Source: Pelomonas sp. CA6 (GTDB lineage Bacteria; Pseudomonadota; Gammaproteobacteria; Burkholderiales; Burkholderiaceae_C). Taken from it: 64,000 nt of DNA. Location: positions 310,001-374,000 of the forward strand of contig NZ_JAKZFD010000001.1 of assembly GCF_022549225.1 (NCBI RefSeq), in the 5' to 3' direction. A program made the position numbers and the translations under genes. The notes beneath the pieces are model-generated. The model had not been told where the DNA came from. It searched no databases and was given only the letters and a program-made list of their open reading frames with translations. Shown piece by piece: positions 43,504 to 52,533 of this stretch (position 1 is the first letter of the stretch; every line of letters starts with the position of its first letter).

Positions 43504-45459
43504 TCAGACCTTGTTCAGCTTGACGCTGGTCGATGCGGCCGTCAGATAGCCGACGCAGGCGCCGAAGCGGTCCTTGTAGTTGGCGCGCACCAGCGGGTCC
43601 AGCGTGGGCTTGACCACGTTGTGGATGGAGCCCCAGTCGCCAGGGTGCTGGAAGTTGCTGGTGATGTAGGTCCAGCCGTTCAGATCGTCCACCACGCCCA
43701 GGCCGGTGGCCTCGGCGCCGGAGGGCATGGAGACCAGACGGCTGAGCTGCTTGGTGTCGACGTTGTAGGCCCACACGAAGTTGTTCACGTGCTGGCTGCT
43801 GTCCTCACCGATGAACAGGGTGCGCAGCTTCTCGGAGAACTTCAGGTTGTCCGGGTTGGCGATCTTGTCGGGGTTGCCGGTGTTGCCCAGCGGGTCGGCG
43901 GCGATGTCTTCGCCGACCAGCAGCGCCTTGGTCAGCGTCGGCACCCATTCGCTGTTGATCGCATTGCCGGCGGTGTCCTTCTGGCTGGCGGACAGCGTGT
44001 GCGCGAACACGCCGCCGGCATTCAGCGCCTTGGCCACGCCGACGTTGTAGGCGGGGTTGTTGGCGGCGTTGCCGGTGACCATGGAGCTCTGGATGTTCTG
44101 CAGCGCGGAGTAGGCCACCTTGTCTTTGATGTTGACCGTGGTGCCTTCCATCTTCGTGAAGGCCATGCTGGCGCCGACCAGCGCGGCATAGCGATGGGTT
44201 TCCAGGAAGGCGGCGGCTTTTTCCATGCCGGCCTTCAGCTTGACCCATTGCGGCTTGCCGCTGTACCAGATCTTGGTGTAGCTGGCGTCGGCCGGGTCCG
44301 CGGTCTTGACGTCCATGATGTCCGTCGGCTTGAGGCTGTTGGCCAGGGCCTCGATCTCGGCGCTGGTGGCCGAGCCCAGCTTGATCCAGGTGATCGCGGC
44401 GCCCGCGGCGGCCGGGTCCACCGAGAAACCGGAGGCGAACTTGGCGACATACAGTGAGCCGGAGGAGAGGTCCTTCTCCTTGTCGGCGACGAACATGAAG
44501 AAACCGCCGTTGGTGGCGTCGTCACCCATGATCGCGGTGCGGTTGTCGGGCATGACCTGGATCAGCTCATGCGAGATCCGGCCCATGCAGTAGTGCTTCT
44601 TGATCGAGCCGGTGCCGTCGGGGTTGACGGTCACTTCGGGCAGGTGGCCGTAGTGGTAGGGGTTGGCCTTGGTCGCGTCGCCGTACAGGTTCTTGCTGAA
44701 GTCCTGGAACTGGCTGCTGGTCGCCGCGGTGAAGGCGTCCGGCTCGTATTCCTCGCTGGACAGATGAGTGCCCCACGGGGACAGGCTAGAGCCGCAGGTG
44801 ATCCACAGGCCCTTGACGGCGGAGGTGTCGACGTTGTGGTACTTCACCAGCGAGAGCTTGCCGGTGCTCTGATCCTGGTCCAGCGTCAGCACGGCGATGG
44901 GCGAGGGCAGGCGGCCGTACATGTCGGTCTTGCCGTCCTGGGCCCAGGTCGTGTATTCGAACTGCACGACGGCGAACACCGGCTTGCCCTTCACGCCGCT
45001 GACGTTGGCGTTGGGCAGGCTCAGCAGCGAGGTGCCGTCCGGCGAGTCGGAGAAGAAGTGGCGGTCCTTGCCGGCCACCGTGGTGTCGATGATGGGCTTG
45101 TTGTTGATGTCGTAGTAGCCGCCGGCGAGCAGGGTGCCGCCCTTGCCGTCCGGCACCATGTCGCCGGTGACGAAGAAGGCCGCATAGGCCAGCTGGAAGC
45201 TCTGCTTGGAGCCGTCGCTCAGCGAGACGTCCAGCGAGGAAGCAACCGCCGTCGTGGCCATGGCCTTGGGGTCGGCCAGGCTGGGGGCGGCCATCGCGGT
45301 GAAGGCGGCGGACACGAAGGTGGGCGCGGGCTTGTCGTCATCGCCGCCACCGCAGGCGGTCAGCAGGCTGGTGGCGCCGGCACCGGTGAGCGGCAGCATC
45401 AACGGGGTCGAGAGGAACTTCAGGGCCTGGCGGCGGGTGGGCTGGGAGGCTTGGGTCAT
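43504..45459 (-). CDS. phoX: PhoX-type alkaline phosphatase (DUF839), Tat-exported lipoprotein
   Basis: 651 residues from the ATG giving MTQASQPTRRQALKFL; an ATG five codons earlier is possible. Twin-arginine motif TRRQALKFL, then a hydrophobic segment and the lipobox LTACGGGDDD. The PhoX core shows SPWGTHLSSEEYEPDAF near residue 220, CMGRISHELIQVMPD near 270, MGDDATNGGFFMFVADKEK near 288 and FIGEDSSQHVNNFVWAY near 560, where acidic residues bind calcium and iron. PhoX enzymes release phosphate from organic esters outside the cytoplasm during phosphate starvation. A Pho-box-like repeat lies upstream and a strong terminator downstream. Confidence 0.87.
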   Translation of the reverse strand: MTQASQPTRRQALKFLSTPLMLPLTGAGATSLLTACGGGDDDKPAPTFVSAAFTAMAAPSLADPKAMATTAVASSLDVSLSDGSKQSFQLAYAAFFVTGDMVPDGKGGTLLAGGYYDINNKPIIDTTVAGKDRHFFSDSPDGTSLLSLPNANVSGVKGKPVFAVVQFEYTTWAQDGKTDMYGRLPSPIAVLTLDQDQSTGKLSLVKYHNVDTSAVKGLWITCGSSLSPWGTHLSSEEYEPDAFTAATSSQFQDFSKNLYGDATKANPYHYGHLPEVTVNPDGTGSIKKHYCMGRISHELIQVMPDNRTAIMGDDATNGGFFMFVADKEKDLSSGSLYVAKFASGFSVDPAAAGAAITWIKLGSATSAEIEALANSLKPTDIMDVKTADPADASYTKIWYSGKPQWVKLKAGMEKAAAFLETHRYAALVGASMAFTKMEGTTVNIKDKVAYSALQNIQSSMVTGNAANNPAYNVGVAKALNAGGVFAHTLSASQKDTAGNAINSEWVPTLTKALLVGEDIAADPLGNTGNPDKIANPDNLKFSEKLRTLFIGEDSSQHVNNFVWAYNVDTKQLSRLVSMPSGAEATGLGVVDDLNGWTYITSNFQHPGDWGSIHNVVKPTLDPLVRANYKDRFGACVGYLTAASTSVKLNKV

Positions 45460-45555
45460 GACAACGGATTCCATGTTGTGAGGGGCGGCCCGCTCGCGGG
45501 CCGTCGAGGTCACGGAGCGGCCACCGGCACCGGTGACGCCCCCGACAGGCCTCGC

Positions 45556-45589
45556 AGCCTAGGGTCGCCCTGTGTCAACAGCATGACTG
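45556..45589 (-). promoter_or_regulatory. Pho-box-like promoter of phoX
   Basis: On the minus strand CAGTCAT (45589-45583) and TTGACAC (45578-45572) repeat with an 11-base period; TAGGCT (45561-45556) begins after 10 bases, as for a PhoB-dependent -10. The first unit matches the CTGTCAT consensus at 6 of 7 positions, the second at 4 of 7. Confidence 0.4.
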
Positions 45590-45632
45590 CGCCCGCCGCG
45601 GGCGCAAGGCGCACGCGGCAGAGCGCGCGGTG

Positions 45633-46793
45633 TCAGGACTTGAAGGGGCGGTGCGCATCCAGCTCATCGACGTATTCGTCCATGGCCAGTTGCTCGCGCG
45701 CCAGATGTCGCGCCACCGCGTCATGGAACTGGGGATGGGCGAGCCAGTGCGACGACTGGGTGCGCACCGGCAGCAGGCCGCGCGCCATCTTGTGCTCGCC
45801 CTGCGCACCGCCCTCGAAGCGCAGCCAGCCGCCCGCCAGGCACCATTGCAGCGGCTGGTAGTAGCAGGCGTCGAAATGCAGGCAGGGCACCTGCTCCACC
45901 GTGCCCCAGTAGCGGCCATAGGCGACGCGGCGCAACGGGTCGATGGCCAGCAGCGAGCAGGCGATGCGCTGATCGCCGCGCCAGGCCACGAACATCAGCC
46001 AGTGCTGCGGCATGTGCCGGGCCATGCGCCCGAAGAAATCGCGCGTCAGATAGGGCTGGCTGCGATGCGCGCGGTAGGTCAGCGTGTAGCAATGATGGAA
46101 GAAGTCCCAGTCCTGTTCGCGGATCGCCTCGCCCTCCAGCCGTTCGAAGCGGATGCCGGCCTCGCGCACGCGGCGCTGTTCCTGCTGGATCTTCTTGCGC
46201 TTGTCGCGCTGCAGCCGCTGCAGGAAGTCCGGCCATGCGCAGGGCTGGCCGTCGCCGGTCCAGTGAAACTGCACCTGGCTACGCGCCAGCCAGCCGGCTT
46301 CGGCGAGCGTCGCCTGATCTTGTTCGTCCTCGAACAACACATGGGCGGACGACAGCGTCAGTTGCTGCGCCAGGGCTTCGAGGCCCTGCGCCAGCAGCGC
46401 ACGGGCCGTCGCATCGCGCGCCAGCAGGCGGCTGCCCGGCACCGGCGTGAAGGGTACGGCCACCAGCAGCTTGGGGTAGTAGGGCAGGCCATGGCGCTGG
46501 TAGGCCTCGGCCCAGGCCCAGTCGAACACGTACTCGCCGTAGGAGTGGCTCTTCAGGTAGGCCGGGCAGGCCGCCACCAGTCGGTCCTGTTCCCACAGGC
46601 TGAGAAATTGCGGCTGCCATCCGGTCTCGGGCACGGCCGAGCCGGAGTCGTGCAGGGCCTGCAGATAGGCCAGGCGCATGAAGGGCGTGGGGCGCGGCGA
46701 CGCGTCCAGCAGCGCGTTCCAGGCATCGGCGGGCAGCGCGGACGGATCGTCGTCCACGCGCAGCTGCAGGGGAGGGACGGGCGGCGTGTTCAT
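45633..46793 (-). CDS. FemAB/GNAT-like N-acyltransferase (COG3146-type)
   Basis: 386 residues. Proteins of this type have two GNAT-like halves and were loosely named peptidoglycan biosynthesis/recognition. Characteristic segments are [17 protein letters not shown] near residue 36, [19 protein letters not shown] near 76, [16 protein letters not shown] near 192, [15 protein letters not shown] near 245 and [18 protein letters not shown] near 335. Cytoplasmic; substrate unknown. The ATG lies 144 bases before and divergent to nadE, with no clear ribosome site. Confidence 0.85.
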   Translation of the reverse strand: MNTPPVPPLQLRVDDDPSALPADAWNALLDASPRPTPFMRLAYLQALHDSGSAVPETGWQPQFLSLWEQDRLVAACPAYLKSHSYGEYVFDWAWAEAYQRHGLPYYPKLLVAVPFTPVPGSRLLARDATARALLAQGLEALAQQLTLSSAHVLFEDEQDQATLAEAGWLARSQVQFHWTGDGQPCAWPDFLQRLQRDKRKKIQQEQRRVREAGIRFERLEGEAIREQDWDFFHHCYTLTYRAHRSQPYLTRDFFGRMARHMPQHWLMFVAWRGDQRIACSLLAIDPLRRVAYGRYWGTVEQVPCLHFDACYYQPLQWCLAGGWLRFEGGAQGEHKMARGLLPVRTQSSHWLAHPQFHDAVARHLAREQLAMDEYVDELDAHRPFKS

Positions 46794-46936
46794 GGCGAGC
46801 GCGCATGTTAGGCGGCGTTGCGCCGATCTGCAGGTTCGGGGCGCAAACCCTCAAGCCCTTGCCTGGCCCGCCCGGCGCTTTGATGGCAGGATGCGGGCTG
46901 AGGCTTGGCCCCGTGCGCCGGGCAACGACAGCGTTC

Positions 46937-49021
46937 ATGCAATTCGACAATCTCTACAACCACGACTTCGCCCGCATTGCCGTGGGCGTGCCGATGTGCC
47001 GTGTGGCCGACCCCCTGTACAACGGCGAGCAGACGGCACAGCTGCTGCGCCAGGCCGCGGCGCAGGGCGCCGCCGTGGTCGCCTTTCCGGAGCTGGGCCT
47101 GTCGGCCTACAGCTGCGACGACCTCTTCCATCAGCGCGCGCTGCTGGACGGCTGCGAGGCGGCGCTGGCCGAGCTGCTGAAGGTCTCGCTGACCCTGCCG
47201 ACCGTCGCGGTCGTGGGCATGCCCCTGCGCGTGGAGCACCGCCTCTTCAACTGCGCGGTGATCCTGCAACGTGGCCGAATCCTGGGCGTTCAACCCAAGA
47301 CCTATCTGCCCAACTATGGCGAGTTCTACGAGGCGCGCCAGTTCAACGCGGCGGACGAGGCGGTGGCGGACGAAGTCGAACTACTGGGGCAGCGCGTGCC
47401 CTTCGGGACGCGGCTGCTGTTTGCCGCCACCGACCTGCCGCTGCTGCGCCTGCATGCCGAAATCTGCGAAGACGTCTGGACGCCGATTCCGCCCTCGTCC
47501 TTCGCCGCGCTGGCCGGCGCGACGGTGCTGCTCAATTTGTCGGCGTCCAACGTGACCGTGGGCAAGGCGGCCTACCGGCGCCAGCTGGTGGCGCAGCAGT
47601 CCGCGCGCTGCCTGGCGGCCTATGCCTATTCGTCCGCTGGCGCGGGCGAGTCCAGCACCGATCTGGCCTGGGACGGGCAGGCGCTGATCTACGAGAACGG
47701 CGAGGCTCTGGCCGAATCGGAGCGCTTTCAGCGCCGTGCCCAGCTGATCACGGCCGACGTGGACCTGGAGCGGCTGTCGCGCGAGCGCATGCGCCAGGGC
47801 AGCTTTGGCGCGTCGGTGCGCCGCCACGCCGAGGACCTGCGGGGCTTCCGCACCGTGGGCTTCGAGCTGGGCCTGGACCGCGGGCAGAGGCTGGCGCTGC
47901 AGCGGCGCGTCGAGCGCTTCCCCTATGTGCCCTCGGACCGCAGCCGGCGCGACGAGCGTTGCCACGAGGTCTACAACATCCAGGTGCAGGCGCTGGTGCA
48001 GCGCCTGGCGTCCAGTGTCATCCACAAGCTGGTCATCGGCGTGTCCGGCGGCCTGGATTCCACCCATGCCCTGCTGGTGGCGGCGCGCGCGATGGACCAG
48101 ATGGGGCTGCCGCGCAGCCACATCATCGGCATCACCATGCCGGGCTTCGCCACCAGCCACCGCACCCGCGACCAGGCCTGGCGCCTGATGCAGGCCATCG
48201 GCTGCGATGCGCGCGAGATCGATATCCGTCCCAGCTGCGAGCAGATGCTCAAGGACCTGGGCCATCCCTATGCGCAGGGCCAGCCGGTCTACGACGTCAC
48301 CTTCGAGAATGTGCAGGCGGGGGAGCGCACCAGCCATCTGTTCCGCCTGGCCAACCATCTGGGCGCGTTGGTGCTGGGCACGGGCGACCTGTCCGAGCTG
48401 GCGCTGGGCTGGTGTACCTATGGCGTGGGCGACCACATGTCGCACTACAACGTGAACGCCAGCGTGCCCAAGACCCTGATCCAGTACCTGGTGCGCTGGG
48501 TGGCTGAATCGGAGCTCGGCGAACAGCTGGGCCGCGGCGGGCGCGAGGCATTGCTGGACATCCTGTCCACCGAGATCAGCCCCGAGCTGGTGCCGGCCGG
48601 CGCCGAAGCCGGCTCCGGGCTGCAAAGTACCGAGGCCACGCTCGGGCCGTATGAACTGCAGGACTTCAACCTCTACTACACCCTGCGCTACGGCTACGCC
48701 CCCACCAAGATCGCCTACATGGCACGGCATGCCTGGGGCTCGCGGGAGCGTGGCACCTGGCCGGACGGCGAGCATGTGGCGCGCAACGAATACAGCCTTG
48801 CCGAAATCAAGAGGGTGCTGCGCATCTTCGTGCAGCGCTTTTTCAAAGGCAGTCAGTTCAAGCGCAGCTGCGTTCCGAATGCCCCCAAGGTGGGCAGCGG
48901 TGGCTCGTTGTCGCCGCGTGGCGACTGGCGCGCACCCTCCGATTCGGAGGCCGCTGTCTGGCTGGCCGACTTGGCGCGCATCCCCGACGGGCTGGATGCA
49001 GCGACTGAGCCGAGGCTCTGA
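46937..49021 (+). CDS. nadE: Glutamine-dependent NAD+ synthetase, long form
   Basis: 694 residues, the long two-domain type. The N-terminal nitrilase-fold glutaminase has Glu in [16 protein letters not shown] near residue 52, Lys in [14 protein letters not shown] near 121 and Cys in EICEDVWTP near 176. The C-terminal synthetase has the ATP loop [13 protein letters not shown] near 368 and [16 protein letters not shown] near 480. Makes NAD from deamido-NAD with ammonia from glutamine. The start is the ATG giving MQFDNLYNH; upstream frame is not family-like. glnB follows. Confidence 0.95.
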   Translation: MQFDNLYNHDFARIAVGVPMCRVADPLYNGEQTAQLLRQAAAQGAAVVAFPELGLSAYSCDDLFHQRALLDGCEAALAELLKVSLTLPTVAVVGMPLRVEHRLFNCAVILQRGRILGVQPKTYLPNYGEFYEARQFNAADEAVADEVELLGQRVPFGTRLLFAATDLPLLRLHAEICEDVWTPIPPSSFAALAGATVLLNLSASNVTVGKAAYRRQLVAQQSARCLAAYAYSSAGAGESSTDLAWDGQALIYENGEALAESERFQRRAQLITADVDLERLSRERMRQGSFGASVRRHAEDLRGFRTVGFELGLDRGQRLALQRRVERFPYVPSDRSRRDERCHEVYNIQVQALVQRLASSVIHKLVIGVSGGLDSTHALLVAARAMDQMGLPRSHIIGITMPGFATSHRTRDQAWRLMQAIGCDAREIDIRPSCEQMLKDLGHPYAQGQPVYDVTFENVQAGERTSHLFRLANHLGALVLGTGDLSELALGWCTYGVGDHMSHYNVNASVPKTLIQYLVRWVAESELGEQLGRGGREALLDILSTEISPELVPAGAEAGSGLQSTEATLGPYELQDFNLYYTLRYGYAPTKIAYMARHAWGSRERGTWPDGEHVARNEYSLAEIKRVLRIFVQRFFKGSQFKRSCVPNAPKVGSGGSLSPRGDWRAPSDSEAAVWLADLARIPDGLDAATEPRL

Positions 49022-49093
49022 CGCCGAGTGTCATGGGGCCTACGGTGCGGGCGGCGTGACCCTGGGCGGCAGCTCGCCAAGTCGAGCCGGTTC

Positions 49094-49489
<396 letters not shown>

Positions 49490-49506
49490 GCTGCGACAGG
49501 CAGGGG

Positions 49507-49884
49507 CTACTGCAGGCGCTGCCACAGCGCCGTGGCCCAGATGCCTGCGCACAGCACCAGGCTCAGGAAGACCGCCGCGCTGGCGATGTCCTTGGCGCGC
49601 TTGGACAGCGCGTGCAATTCGAACGAGACGCGGTCGATCGCTGCCTCGACGGCCGAGTTCAGCAGCTCGACGATCAGCAGCAGCAGCAGCGAACCCAGCA
49701 GCAGCGCAATCTCCACCCAGGTCCTGCCCAGCCAGAAGGCCAGCGGCGTGGCGACGAGGGTGAGCCAGACTTCCTGTCGGAAGGCGCTTTCGCCGCTGTA
49801 GGCGGCGCGCAGACCGGCGATGGAATAGCCGGTGGCGTGGATCAGGCGATTCAGGCCCGTGCGGCCCTTGTGCGGATTGCTCAT
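49507..49884 (-). CDS. dgkA: Diacylglycerol kinase
   Basis: 125 residues, three membrane segments. Phosphorylates diacylglycerol to phosphatidate in the inner membrane. Motifs SAFRQEVWL near residue 33 and IVELLNSAVEAAIDRV near 70 hold the catalytic Glu residues, with SKRAKDIASAAVF following. Convergent with glnB, upstream neighbour an RDD protein on the same strand (9 bases). Confidence 0.96.
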   Translation of the reverse strand: MSNPHKGRTGLNRLIHATGYSIAGLRAAYSGESAFRQEVWLTLVATPLAFWLGRTWVEIALLLGSLLLLLIVELLNSAVEAAIDRVSFELHALSKRAKDIASAAVFLSLVLCAGIWATALWQRLQ

Positions 49885-49893
49885 GGACGAGGC

Positions 49894-50406
49894 TCAGGGG
49901 CGCCTGACGGGCGGCCGTTGGGTGATCAGCTGGGTGCGGCAGATCACGTCGTGCAGGAATTGGCGGCGTGGATGCAGCCGGGCCAGCAGGGCATACCCCA
50001 GCACGCCCGCGATGAGGCTGCCGAAGATCGCGCCGGTGCTGTGGTTGAGGCCCAGCAGGTAAACACTGGCGAGCGCCGGCATGAACCACAGCCAGGACAG
50101 CAGATAGCGCAGCGCCGCGCGCCCCTGGCCCAACGGTTGTCCGTCCAAGTCCACGACGCGCAGATGCCAGGCCTTCATGGCCACAGTCTGTCCGCCATGC
50201 GACCAGAACCAGCTGAAGTAGATGCCTAGCACCAGAAACAGAAAGGCCTGCAGGCCATGCTGGCCCTGCATCGCGTTGCGTTGCTGGGTCAATGCGGAAT
50301 ACAGGTAGCCGGCCACGAAGAGAACGCCGAACAGCAGCAGACCCTCATAGACGAAGCTGGCCATGCGGCGCCCGATTCCCGGCGGCGGGAGTTGCGGTTC
50401 ATTCAT
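49894..50406 (-). CDS. RDD family membrane protein
   Basis: 170 residues with three or four membrane segments. RDD-like features are GIGRRMASFVYEGLLLFGV near residue 10, SHGGQTVAMKAWHLRVVDLDG near 69 and a C-terminal LHDVICRTQLI. Function of the family is unclear. It is 8 bases after the DUF3106 gene and part of the minus-strand run starting at the sigma factor. Confidence 0.88.
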   Translation of the reverse strand: MNEPQLPPPGIGRRMASFVYEGLLLFGVLFVAGYLYSALTQQRNAMQGQHGLQAFLFLVLGIYFSWFWSHGGQTVAMKAWHLRVVDLDGQPLGQGRAALRYLLSWLWFMPALASVYLLGLNHSTGAIFGSLIAGVLGYALLARLHPRRQFLHDVICRTQLITQRPPVRRP

Positions 50407-50414
50407 CGGGCGGG

Positions 50415-51233
50415 TCAGCGCGGCTTGGTCCGCGGCAGCAAGGTGTGCGGGTCCAGCGCGTCGCCGGCCGCCAGTGGCAACCGCAAGCTTGATGCCGGCC
50501 GGGCCTGGGCCCCTTGGGTGATCAACACCGTGCTGGCACCGGGACGGGCCTGGACCAAGCTGGGCGCTTCGGCCACCGGTATCAGCGGCGGGGCCGCCAC
50601 AACCTGTGCACCAGGCTTGGTGGCTGGCTGCGCTGGCTTGTGGGCTGGGCGCTCGGACGAGGCTCGCTGTGCGGCCTTCTCCGTCAGGCGCTGGCGCTCC
50701 TCGGGCGAGAGCGCCTGATAGGCCTCCCACTTGGACTGCAGTTTGTCTTGCACGGCCTCGGGCGACTGGCGCCTCTTGGGATCGGCCGCCTGCAACAGGT
50801 TCAGGTAGGCGGCACGCGTACGCTGGCGCTCGGCGGCGCTCAGCAGCGCCCATTCCTGCATGCGCTGGCGAATGCGGTCCTGCTGTTCGGGCGGCAGGCT
50901 GTGCACCCGGGCGGCCACCTCCAGCCACTTGCCTTTGCGGGCGCCGTCCAGCGTTTTCCACTCAGCCTGCAGCGGCGCCAACACCTGCTGCTGGGCCGGA
51001 CTCAGTGCGGACCAGTCGGGGCCACCGGCCAGGGTGCTGGGTGCCAGTGGCGCGGGCGGGCGCGTGCTGCCGGGGGCGGATGCCGCGACGACGGGAGGGG
51101 ATAGCCATGGAGAAGAAGCCGGCGCGGAGGCGCCGGCTTCGGGCAGGGGGGCTTGGGCTGCCGCGACCAGGGGCAGCAGGACAGGTCCGAGGAAACGCCA
51201 GCCGTGGCGACGGACCAGGACGGGCAAGATCAC
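50415..51233 (-). CDS. DUF3106 family secreted protein
   Basis: 272 residues. Start is a GTG overlapping the stop of the DUF3619 gene (GTGA), followed by a signal-peptide-like stretch (RRHGWRFLGPVLLPLVAAAQA). The DUF3106 region spans about 75-190, with repeated WSALSPAQQQVLAPLQAEWKTL-like units: AEWKTLDGARKGKWLEVA, LLSAAERQRTRAAY and ALSPEERQRL. Pro/Ala-rich flanks on both sides. Probably periplasmic; role unknown. Coupled to DUF3619 and the sigma factor. Confidence 0.87.
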   Translation of the reverse strand: MILPVLVRRHGWRFLGPVLLPLVAAAQAPLPEAGASAPASSPWLSPPVVAASAPGSTRPPAPLAPSTLAGGPDWSALSPAQQQVLAPLQAEWKTLDGARKGKWLEVAARVHSLPPEQQDRIRQRMQEWALLSAAERQRTRAAYLNLLQAADPKRRQSPEAVQDKLQSKWEAYQALSPEERQRLTEKAAQRASSERPAHKPAQPATKPGAQVVAAPPLIPVAEAPSLVQARPGASTVLITQGAQARPASSLRLPLAAGDALDPHTLLPRTKPR

Positions 51234-51709
51234 TGCTTGTCTTCTTCCTGGTTGGGGTCTTCGTTCAGGTATTCGCGGAAGCCCGGATCGTTGTAGGCCG
51301 CTGGCGGCAGAGGCTTGGACAACAGGCCGGTGTCCAGTTCGGCCGCCGCACGGATCTGTTCGTACCACTGGCTGTGCTGGATCAGCAGCAGCCCGGCCAG
51401 CAACAACAACAGCGGCAGCAGAGCGGCCAATTTGAGCCAGCGCGGCGAGCGATTGTCACTGGGGCCGCCCTTCAGCGCCAGTGTTCCGGACTCCAGCACG
51501 ATGGTGTCCTGGGCCGGCTGGGCCGGCTGGGCCGCACGGGCGGCCTGCGCCTTGGCAAGTGCCTGCTCACGTGCAAAGCGAAGCCGCTCCTGGATGTCCA
51601 GGGGCAGGGTTTCGGCCTGCTCGCTCAAGCCGGCAGCGATACGCAACCCGAAGCGGGCGACGCGGGCGTCCGATTCCTGGGCGCTTGGCGGATGCTGTGG
51701 CTTGTTCAT
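51230..51709 (-). CDS. DUF3619 single-pass membrane protein, possible anti-sigma factor
   Basis: 159 residues, one membrane segment near residues 92-111 (LKLAALLPLLLLLAGLLLI). The cytoplasmic N-terminal half is charged and helical. Start ATG overlaps the sigma factor stop (TGATG). The position directly after an ECF-like sigma gene, with a cytoplasmic part and a membrane anchor, is that of an anti-sigma factor, but no zinc-binding anti-sigma motif is seen, so this is inference. Confidence 0.85.
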   Translation of the reverse strand: MNKPQHPPSAQESDARVARFGLRIAAGLSEQAETLPLDIQERLRFAREQALAKAQAARAAQPAQPAQDTIVLESGTLALKGGPSDNRSPRWLKLAALLPLLLLLAGLLLIQHSQWYEQIRAAAELDTGLLSKPLPPAAYNDPGFREYLNEDPNQEEDKQ

Positions 51710-52272
51710 CACTGGATTCCCTTGGCTTTGAGCGACTTTGCCAGCGCGTGCACCGCCCGGGAGCAGTGTGTCTTAACACTGCCCTCCGAGCAACCCATGA
51801 CCGACGCGGTCTCGGCAACGTCCAATTCCTCCCAGTAACGCAGCAGGAAGGCTTCGCGTTGACGGGCTGGCAGCTGTTGCACTTCCTGGTCGATCAAGGC
51901 CAGGGTCTGAGCCCTGGAGACCTCGTCGGCGGCGGACAGCGCGCCCAGGAAGCCTTCGCCCGTCTCCAGGCTTTCGAGCAGGTCGAATTCCTCGTCCGTC
52001 TCGCTGCCTTCAAAGTCGGACAGGTTGCGCATCACCGCGTTGCGCACCTTCTGGCGTCTGAACCAGTCCATCGTGGCGTTAGACAGGATGCGCTGGAAGA
52101 GCAGGGGCAGCTCAGCGGCTGGGCGGTCGAAGTACTTCTCGGCCAGCTTGATCATGGCGTCCTGCACGATGTCCAGCGCCGCGTCGTCGTCGCGCACCAG
52201 GTAACTGGTGCGTTTGAACGCCCGGCGGTCCACGCTTTTCAGGAAGTCGTTGAGTTCTTTGTCGGTAGCCAA
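51709..52272 (-). CDS. RNA polymerase sigma factor, ECF type
   Basis: 187 residues from a TTG giving (M)ATDKELNDFLKSVD; another TTG at 52308 is possible and no ATG exists. Region 2 contains AFKRTSYLVRDDDAALDIVQDAMIKL and NATMDWFRRQK; region 4 contains LPARQREAFLLRYWEELDVAETASVMGCSEGSVKTHCSRA. It heads a coupled set with DUF3619, DUF3106 and RDD proteins and is divergent from ilvB. Its regulon is unknown. Confidence 0.9.
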   Translation of the reverse strand: MATDKELNDFLKSVDRRAFKRTSYLVRDDDAALDIVQDAMIKLAEKYFDRPAAELPLLFQRILSNATMDWFRRQKVRNAVMRNLSDFEGSETDEEFDLLESLETGEGFLGALSAADEVSRAQTLALIDQEVQQLPARQREAFLLRYWEELDVAETASVMGCSEGSVKTHCSRAVHALAKSLKAKGIQ

Positions 52273-52418
52273 GGTCTGACGGCCGGGTGTCGGCCCGTGC
52301 GCTGGCAAAAAACGGCGCGGATTATCGCATTGGCTTGGGGCTTGCTAGTTTTTTGTGCGGTGCCGCAGCAATTGCGGGTATCATGCTGCTTCGCACAACG
52401 CAGTTTGGGTCTCAAGCT

Positions 52419-52446
52419 GGCCGCCCGACCGGGGCGCCTTGTTTTT
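52419..52446 (+). terminator. Terminator-like hairpin in the ilvB leader (candidate attenuator)
   Basis: GGC-(C)-GCCC pairs with GGGCGCC (seven pairs with one bulged C) and is followed by TTGTTTTTG. A -10-like TATCAT lies at 52379-52384. The hairpin sits 88 bases before the ilvB ATG on the coding strand, so ending transcription here would attenuate the ilv genes. A 21-codon frame at 52383-52448 runs through it but has no run of branched-chain codons. Confidence 0.5.
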
Positions 52447-52533
52447 GACCGCGCAGGCTCCGAGTCCGCCCCACAAGGGTGAGAGGAGGGGCACCGATGG
52501 TTTTTCGTCAGAGAAAATCTCAGAGGTTCGACA

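Noticed and set aside
52383-52448. 21-codon frame in the ilvB leader as a branched-chain leader peptide
   Set aside because: Only two Leu codons at the start and no Ile/Val run; the hairpin may still attenuate, but this frame gives no stalling signal.
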